Shown here one piece after another: positions 59,872-64,000 of a stretch of DNA of 64,000 bases. The first letter of the stretch is position 1; every line of letters begins with the position of its first letter. The position numbers and the translations under genes were made by a program. The notes beneath the pieces are model-generated. The model had not been told where the DNA came from, did no database searches, and saw only the letters and a list, made by a program, of their open reading frames with translations. Source of the stretch: an uncultured Oscillospiraceae bacterium (GTDB lineage Bacteria; Bacillota; Clostridia; Oscillospirales; Acutalibacteraceae); assembly GCA_949289045.1 (NCBI GenBank), contig CASEMN010000013.1, forward strand, positions 1 through 64,000, given 5' to 3'.

Positions 59872-60216
59872 ATGAAGATTAATGGAGTTTATACGGCGCA
59901 GCCGGTTTCAATGCAGATTATTCTGTCCGATCTTGATAACGAAAGCACACGTGATCCTCTTGGCAATATGTACCGTGACAGAATTACTGTCAAAAGAAAG
60001 ATCAACAACGAATGGGGAATTTTAACCACTCAGGAAATTTCAGAGATTTTGCAATTGACTGCAAATGTATTTTTTAACGTTACATATACTGACCCATATT
60101 CGGGAACAGAGGAAACGAGAGTGTTTTATGCAGGTGATCGCACAGCCCCCATAGCTGTTGTCGTTAACGGTGAAACTTTTTGGCGTGGTCTTACCTGTAA
60201 TTTTATCGAAAAGTAA
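59872..60216 (+). CDS. Distal-tail-region small protein
   Basis: 114 residues, beta-rich (MKINGVYTAQPVSMQIILSD; FFNVTYTDPYSGTEETRVFYAGD). It resembles the short DUF6711-type proteins next to tape measure genes in clostridial phages; possibly a Dit analogue. AGGAGATTCGT precedes the ATG. Confidence 0.65.
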   Translation: MKINGVYTAQPVSMQIILSDLDNESTRDPLGNMYRDRITVKRKINNEWGILTTQEISEILQLTANVFFNVTYTDPYSGTEETRVFYAGDRTAPIAVVVNGETFWRGLTCNFIEK

Positions 60217-60228
60217 GGAGTTTTACTT

Positions 60229-62364
60229 ATGCGTAATGTATCGAATATTTACAAAGAAATAGTTCCGTATCCGGGAAGAGAGTGGCACTATAAAGCTATT
60301 GTCACTTTAAAGGACGGCACAGTATACAATTTAGGCGACACGGATATTGTTCAGAACGGCATAGAGGTTGATGCACAGGTTTCTACAACAGACGGATTTC
60401 GGTACGGAGGAATACTTGCAAACTCAATGAATCTGACAATAAATAACTATGACGGCCGATACAGTCAGGTTTGTTTTGACGAAGCCACGGCAGTTGTTTA
60501 TGTAGGTCTTGTAGTTGAGCAGAACTGGGAAAAAGGGAACGTCATAGAGTGGGTATGTCTCGGTACATACGTGGTGGAAAAATCAAATATACGAGGTCTT
60601 ACAATGCGTCTTGAAACCTATGACCAGACCTTTGCATTTGACAAAAAGTATTCTCTCAGTTCTCTCAGATACCCCGCAACTCTCAGAGAAATTTTAGAAG
60701 ATGCCTGCAATTGCTGCGGGGTAGTTCTTGCCACAAGGGATTTCACAAATGCCGATTATGTAGTAGATGAACGTCCCTCTGATGAAGATATTTCATTCAG
60801 GCGTGTTTTGGAGTTTCTTGCGCCTCTTACAGCAAACTTTGTAACCTTTGATGAAACGGGAAAATTGATGCTCAAATGGTACGACACCGAAAGTGAGCCT
60901 TGCGCCGATGTAGAAACTCCTGCTGATATGTGGTCCTTTGATGTTGTGCTTACAGGCATAAAAGCTAAAAACCAGCTTACCGACGAAGAGTTCATGGTAG
61001 GTGAAGAGGGCTATGTAATTGACCTTACAGACAATATCCTCTGTCAGAACAACACTCAGGAACTTTTGAATGTGCTTGGCGAAAAGACAATAGGCTTTAC
61101 TTTCCGTCCTTTTGCAAGCGAAATACATTCAAATCCCGCCCTCGAATCAGGCGACCCTGTAACAGTATATGACCGTCAGGGGAACGGCTATCGTTCATAC
61201 GCAATGGTTTATCATTACCGCATGGGCAATCCTGTAAGTATAGGAGCTTTTTCTAAATCCGTAGCATGGAACAAAAGTTATCAGCAAACCTCAACAAGCG
61301 TTGCGGTCAATTCTTCAAAGCGTGAAACGGATAAGAAAATAGATATTTACGACACATACGCAAAGCAGTTTGCGGCAATGGCTGCGGCGACCGTTGGGTA
61401 CTATGTTACAACCGAAACCCTTGAGGACGGCTCAGTAATTACCTATTCCCACGACAAACCGCTGCTTTCGGAGAGCAAAAACATATGGAAGCGAAACGGT
61501 CTTGTAGTGGCTGTTTCAAATGACGGCGGCAAAACATGGCGTGGATTCGATAAGGACGGCAACGCAATTTTAAACGACATTGCAGCCAAAACCATAATTG
61601 CAGATAAAATCGTTTCCGGCAGAATGCAGACCGCAGACGGCAGGTTTTACATTGACCTTGACAAAGGTGAAAGCACGGCTACTCTTCTTATGGGAAAATC
61701 CATTCAGGAGGGCAGCGAAATTGAGGCAATGGTAGGACAGGTAAAAGGTAGTGCAAGCTTCTATGACGGTTTAGTCCTCAGAAAAGACGGCAAAACGAGA
61801 GCTGCTATTAATATTACAGACGGCTTGTTTCCCTCAGGTTTGTATATCATGGTTGAAGACGGTACTATGGGTCAGATAAAATTCACCAATCAAAAAATTG
61901 ACATTCTTCCCGGCGGCGGTAGCAGCACTCCCGGAGAAAAAACTATTGAATTACACGGAGAAGTCATTCAGAGGACAACAAAAATTTCAGGGGATTTAAC
62001 TGTCGCCGGAGATTTAAAAGTTCAAGGCCTAAATAAACAGCGAGTAGTTGATACATCTATCGGCAAAGTAGGCATTAACGCCTACGAAACGGCTGAACCG
62101 TATTTCGGAGATATAGGCGAAGCGCAGACAGACGAAAACGGACAGGTACGCATTGAAATTGAGCCGCTGTTTGCGGAAACTGTCAACACTTCCTATCCGT
62201 ATCAGGTTTTTCTTCAGCCTTATTGTGACGGAAACTTTTATGTTTCTGAGCGGGCTGAAAATTATTTTATTGTGTCGGGCACACCCAATGGTGTATTTGG
62301 ATATGAGATAAAGGCAAAGCAAAAGGGAAATGAAAATGCAAGACTGCAAAAAAGTGACTGCTAA
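60229..62364 (+). CDS. Baseplate / tail-associated (Tal-like) protein
   Basis: 711 residues. The N-terminal 370 residues look like a baseplate hub (WHYKAIVTLKDGTVYNLGDTDIVQNG, YDRQGNGYRSYAMVYHYRMG). A middle region with DKIVSGRMQTADGRFYIDL and a beta-helical shaft follows, and the C-terminal 150 residues resemble a fibre tip. No peptidase motif seen. AAGGAGTTTTACTT precedes the ATG. Last rightward structural gene in the window. Confidence 0.75.
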   Translation: MRNVSNIYKEIVPYPGREWHYKAIVTLKDGTVYNLGDTDIVQNGIEVDAQVSTTDGFRYGGILANSMNLTINNYDGRYSQVCFDEATAVVYVGLVVEQNWEKGNVIEWVCLGTYVVEKSNIRGLTMRLETYDQTFAFDKKYSLSSLRYPATLREILEDACNCCGVVLATRDFTNADYVVDERPSDEDISFRRVLEFLAPLTANFVTFDETGKLMLKWYDTESEPCADVETPADMWSFDVVLTGIKAKNQLTDEEFMVGEEGYVIDLTDNILCQNNTQELLNVLGEKTIGFTFRPFASEIHSNPALESGDPVTVYDRQGNGYRSYAMVYHYRMGNPVSIGAFSKSVAWNKSYQQTSTSVAVNSSKRETDKKIDIYDTYAKQFAAMAAATVGYYVTTETLEDGSVITYSHDKPLLSESKNIWKRNGLVVAVSNDGGKTWRGFDKDGNAILNDIAAKTIIADKIVSGRMQTADGRFYIDLDKGESTATLLMGKSIQEGSEIEAMVGQVKGSASFYDGLVLRKDGKTRAAINITDGLFPSGLYIMVEDGTMGQIKFTNQKIDILPGGGSSTPGEKTIELHGEVIQRTTKISGDLTVAGDLKVQGLNKQRVVDTSIGKVGINAYETAEPYFGDIGEAQTDENGQVRIEIEPLFAETVNTSYPYQVFLQPYCDGNFYVSERAENYFIVSGTPNGVFGYEIKAKQKGNENARLQKSDC

Positions 62365-62972
62365 AAATTTCTTACACAAGCAAAGATGCTGCCGTCGCTG
62401 TATTTATAAACAAGTATGTTGTAAGGTTCATTAAGAGTACAATTACTCCATGCTTTAACTATTTCGGCAGCAGTGTTGTTGCCGGCTTTTCCCGTAAATA
62501 AATCGGGATCATTAAAACAAACAACTTTGTTATCCGTAATAAAATTTTTGGGACCTACTGGAGCTTTCAAAGTTTTATCCCAAACTGCGTTTGGAAATTT
62601 TTGTCCCATAAGCTTTGAAACTTCCTCAGAAAGCTTGGCATCGTATTCCCATGTTATAGGAGCTTCGGTGCTTGGTTCTACGTACACAATAACCGTTTCC
62701 GGCTCAGACTCCTTTTCAGTAGGTTTCTTTTCTTCCTGCTCTGTTTGAGCGGGTTCAGTAGACTGGACGGTTTCAGTTGGCGCAGTGTCTTCCTCAAAAG
62801 GCTCTGTGCCCTGAGTGTACATATCTTCAAGTGCAGCGTTTACCTTTTCATCAACGCTGTTTTCTATTGTCTTATTTATTCCGTAGCCAATTCCTGCGGC
62901 ACTGCCGCCGATAACCGCAACTCCCGCAACGGATATAACCGCAATTTGCCACGGAGATAATTTGTTTTTCAA
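62361..62972 (-). CDS. Membrane-anchored acidic protein, lysogenic accessory gene
   Basis: 203 residues from a TTG start, 6 bases after GAGGTG. One N-terminal transmembrane helix (IAVISVAGVAVIGGSAAGIGY) is followed by a Thr/Glu/Pro-rich linker (about 55-105) and a small folded domain ending in YNILVYKYSDGSIFACVRNF. It is on the opposite strand to all structural genes and its stop overlaps the baseplate stop. This is typical of a 'moron' expressed in the lysogen. Function unknown. Confidence 0.65.
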   Translation of the reverse strand: MKNKLSPWQIAVISVAGVAVIGGSAAGIGYGINKTIENSVDEKVNAALEDMYTQGTEPFEEDTAPTETVQSTEPAQTEQEEKKPTEKESEPETVIVYVEPSTEAPITWEYDAKLSEEVSKLMGQKFPNAVWDKTLKAPVGPKNFITDNKVVCFNDPDLFTGKAGNNTAAEIVKAWSNCTLNEPYNILVYKYSDGSIFACVRNF

Positions 62973-63050
62973 AACAATCACCTCATTAATGTTTTGTTGG
63001 TTTGATAATATCACACATCAAAATTATTTTCAATTATTTTTAAAAACCTC

Positions 63051-63097
63051 TTGACTTTTGCGATGGCATATATTATCATTTATGCAGTGGCAAAAGT
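63051..63097 (+). promoter_or_regulatory. Promoter/operator of RHH cassette 1
   Basis: TTGACT (63051-63056), 17 bp, TATCAT (63074-63079), framed by CTTTTGC and GCAAAAG as imperfect inverted repeats. Confidence 0.65.
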
Positions 63098-63108
63098 GAG
63101 GTGATAAA

Positions 63109-63291
63109 ATGAGTCCACGAACTGGAAGACCGCCCAAATTAGGACAATCCAAAAAGATTAGCTTGCAATTACGAATAACCCAAGAAACAGCAGATAAATT
63201 AAAGGAATGCTCCGATATATTATCTGTGTCAAGAACAGAGGTGATTGAGCAAGGCATTGAACTAATCCACGAGCGGATAAAAAAAAGATAG
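63109..63291 (+). CDS. Ribbon-helix-helix regulator, cassette 1
   Basis: 60 residues. SLQLRITQETADKLKECSDILSVSRTEVIEQGIELI is a clear Arc/MetJ/CopG-type fold (one strand, two helices). GTGAGGTGATAAA precedes the ATG. Paralogue of the protein at 63491. The palindrome over its promoter implies autoregulation. Confidence 0.82.
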   Translation: MSPRTGRPPKLGQSKKISLQLRITQETADKLKECSDILSVSRTEVIEQGIELIHERIKKR

Positions 63292-63372
63292 AATGTTGCC
63301 CTCCTACCAAAGAACGCAAACATTCTATCGCCCGACAGGTTTCCCTATCTGTAAATATTTTAATACAGATAG
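63289..63372 (+). ncRNA. Two-hairpin RNA motif, copy 1
   Basis: Hairpin 1 pairs TAGAATGTTGC (63289-63299) with GCAAACATTCTA (63316-63327) and has CCAAAG in its loop (63307). A linker with AGGTTTCCC (63337-63345) follows, then hairpin 2 CTATCTGTA/TACAGATAG (63345-63372). Same layout as copy 2 but different stems. Confidence 0.6.
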
Positions 63373-63437
63373 GCTTTCTTGTCAAACTCAGAATTTGAAA
63401 GGAAGTCTTTTATTATGCAAAAAATTCAAAAAACCTC

Positions 63438-63478
63438 TTGACTTTTGTAATTACAAATGTATAATGTAATTACAAAAG
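63438..63478 (+). promoter_or_regulatory. Promoter/operator of RHH cassette 2
   Basis: TTGACT (63438-63443), 16 bp, TATAAT (63460-63465). The perfect inverted repeat CTTTTGTAATTACA/TGTAATTACAAAAG (63442-63455, 63465-63478) brackets the -10 box. Confidence 0.75.
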
Positions 63479-63490
63479 TGAGGTGAGAAA

Positions 63491-63691
63491 ATGAGTCCCA
63501 AAATGGGACGTCCGATTTCAGAAGATGGTAGAAAAGACAGGTTGCTTCAAGTTCGGTTAGATGAAAAAACCTTTAAAAAGCTGGAAAAATGTGCCGATAT
63601 TCTTGATATTAGCCGCAGTGATGCCGTGAGGTTTGGAATCAACCGCTTAGAAGAGTATATCAAAGAAATGAGATTGGACGAAAAAAAATAA
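63491..63691 (+). CDS. Ribbon-helix-helix regulator, cassette 2
   Basis: 66 residues. LLQVRLDEKTFKKLEKCADILDISRSDAVRFGINRLEEYI is the same RHH fold as cassette 1, with the shared start MSP-x-x-GRP. GTGAGGTGAGAAA precedes the ATG. Probably binds the palindrome over its own promoter. Confidence 0.82.
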   Translation: MSPKMGRPISEDGRKDRLLQVRLDEKTFKKLEKCADILDISRSDAVRFGINRLEEYIKEMRLDEKK

Positions 63692-63775
63692 AGATGTTAA
63701 CCGTCCCCGACCAAAGTTCTGGTTAACATCTTTCCCACCAGAGGTTTCCCATCTGATAAATCTATTATATCAGAT
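63690..63775 (+). ncRNA. Two-hairpin RNA motif, copy 2
   Basis: Hairpin 1: AAAGATGTTAACC/GGTTAACATCTTT (63690-63702, 63721-63733), perfect 13 bp, CCAAAG in the loop (63711). Linker with AGGTTTCCC (63742-63750). Hairpin 2: ATCTGATA/TATCAGAT (63751-63775). Confidence 0.62.
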
Positions 63776-63779
63776 GCGG

Positions 63780-63815
63780 AGACTTCTTGCAAACATTTTG
63801 TTGAAAAGGAAGTCT
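63780..63815 (+). promoter_or_regulatory. Hairpin that can cover the ribosome site of the next gene
   Basis: AGACTTC (63780-63786) can pair with GAAGTCT (63809-63815). The second arm contains part of AAGGAAG, the ribosome site of the gene at 63822, and is followed by TTTATT, so it may control translation or terminate. Confidence 0.45.
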
Positions 63816-63821
63816 TTTATT

Positions 63822-64000
63822 ATGCATAATTATGAAATTGCAGGCAAGGAATACCCCATAATCGGATACACAGCGCTAAAGAACGACAATGGAGAAGTTA
63901 TACAAGACGCCATACCTGTTCTTGATATTCCGCAGGTTTCTGATTATCAGTGGCAGCTTGACTGCCTTAACGACAGACTGGAACACCCCGAAAAATACGC
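63822..64000 (+). CDS. Hypothetical phage protein, cut by the window edge
   Basis: Opens at ATG 63822 behind AAAAGGAAG and is open to the end (59 full codons). It begins MHNYEIAGKEYPIIGYTALKN and continues with a Gln/Trp-containing segment. I do not recognise a family. A truncated copy of its leader and first codons lies at 63405-63442 (stop after nine codons), a scar of the cassette duplication upstream. Confidence 0.65.
   Translation, partial: MHNYEIAGKEYPIIGYTALKNDNGEVIQDAIPVLDIPQVSDYQWQLDCLNDRLEHPEKY

Noticed and set aside
63040..63825. Type II or type III toxin-antitoxin system
   Set aside because: An RHH antitoxin would need a RelE/ParE-like toxin, and none follows; a type III RNA antitoxin would have tandem repeats before a ToxN-like gene, and the next gene does not resemble one in its first 59 codons. 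Kept as an unknown cassette.

Overview
The window reads as a piece of a spore-forming Clostridia chromosome, most likely Oscillospiraceae/Ruminococcaceae (inference from gene families; no 16S is present). Evidence: spoIVA, a bofA-like gene and a DUF3794/LysM protein (endospore formers), a tyrS T-box, a lysine riboswitch, rex, and a moderately AT-rich genome with AGGAGG-type ribosome sites and many TTG/GTG starts.

Host part (1-34.6 kb). A two-domain Old Yellow Enzyme-type oxidoreductase; a DUF2508-bofA pair joined by an apparent -1 frameshift; T-box-tyrS; citrate synthase converging on acn-icd-rex, which together give the oxidative half of the TCA cycle up to 2-oxoglutarate, with Rex-box-like operators over the acn promoter; a stand-alone structured RNA with its own promoter and terminator; a six-gene polyamine operon (speD, speA, speE, speB, carboxyspermidine dehydrogenase, nspC); a secreted GH18 protein with seven SH3b domains; a GH42 beta-galactosidase; asd-dapA-dapB under a lysine riboswitch; queA-tgt; five tRNAs (Val, Asp, Phe, Gly, Cys); a DUF3794/LysM gene and spoIVA; two tRNA-Leu genes. 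The long intergenic gaps (10.4-11.4, 18.2-18.4, 23.5-24.2, 30.4-30.7 and 34.0-34.2 kb) are filled with a mosaic family of dispersed repeats whose hairpin stems differ between copies by compensatory changes. I found none of these repeats in the prophage.

Prophage part (about 34.55 kb to the end of the window, right end not reached). A tyrosine integrase lies directly beside tRNA-Leu(CAG). Next come a DUF4041/T5orf172 gene, a CI-like S24 repressor and a Cro-like regulator separated by palindromic operators, a BRO/KilAC antirepressor, small early proteins, a rolling-circle-type Rep, a SNF2 helicase-methyltransferase fusion, small Cys-rich proteins, a collagen-repeat baseplate/fibre gene, RecU and an ArpU/RinA-like late activator. 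A late promoter preceded by 9-bp direct repeats leads into terS-terL-portal, a MuF minor head protein carrying a C-terminal ADP-ribosyltransferase domain, scaffold, capsid, connectors, tail tube, tail chaperones, tape measure and baseplate genes. Beyond a reverse-strand membrane-anchored gene sit two tandem cassettes, each with a ribbon-helix-helix gene under a palindromic promoter followed by a conserved two-hairpin RNA, and then a truncated gene at the window edge. Lysis genes and attR must lie beyond the window.

Most unusual items: the covarying dispersed hairpin repeats, the duplicated RHH-plus-RNA cassette, the unclassified 11.5-11.85 kb RNA, the MuF-ART toxin-like head protein with its overlapping small partner, the two complete spermidine routes in one operon, and two phage genes that appear to start on AUA.
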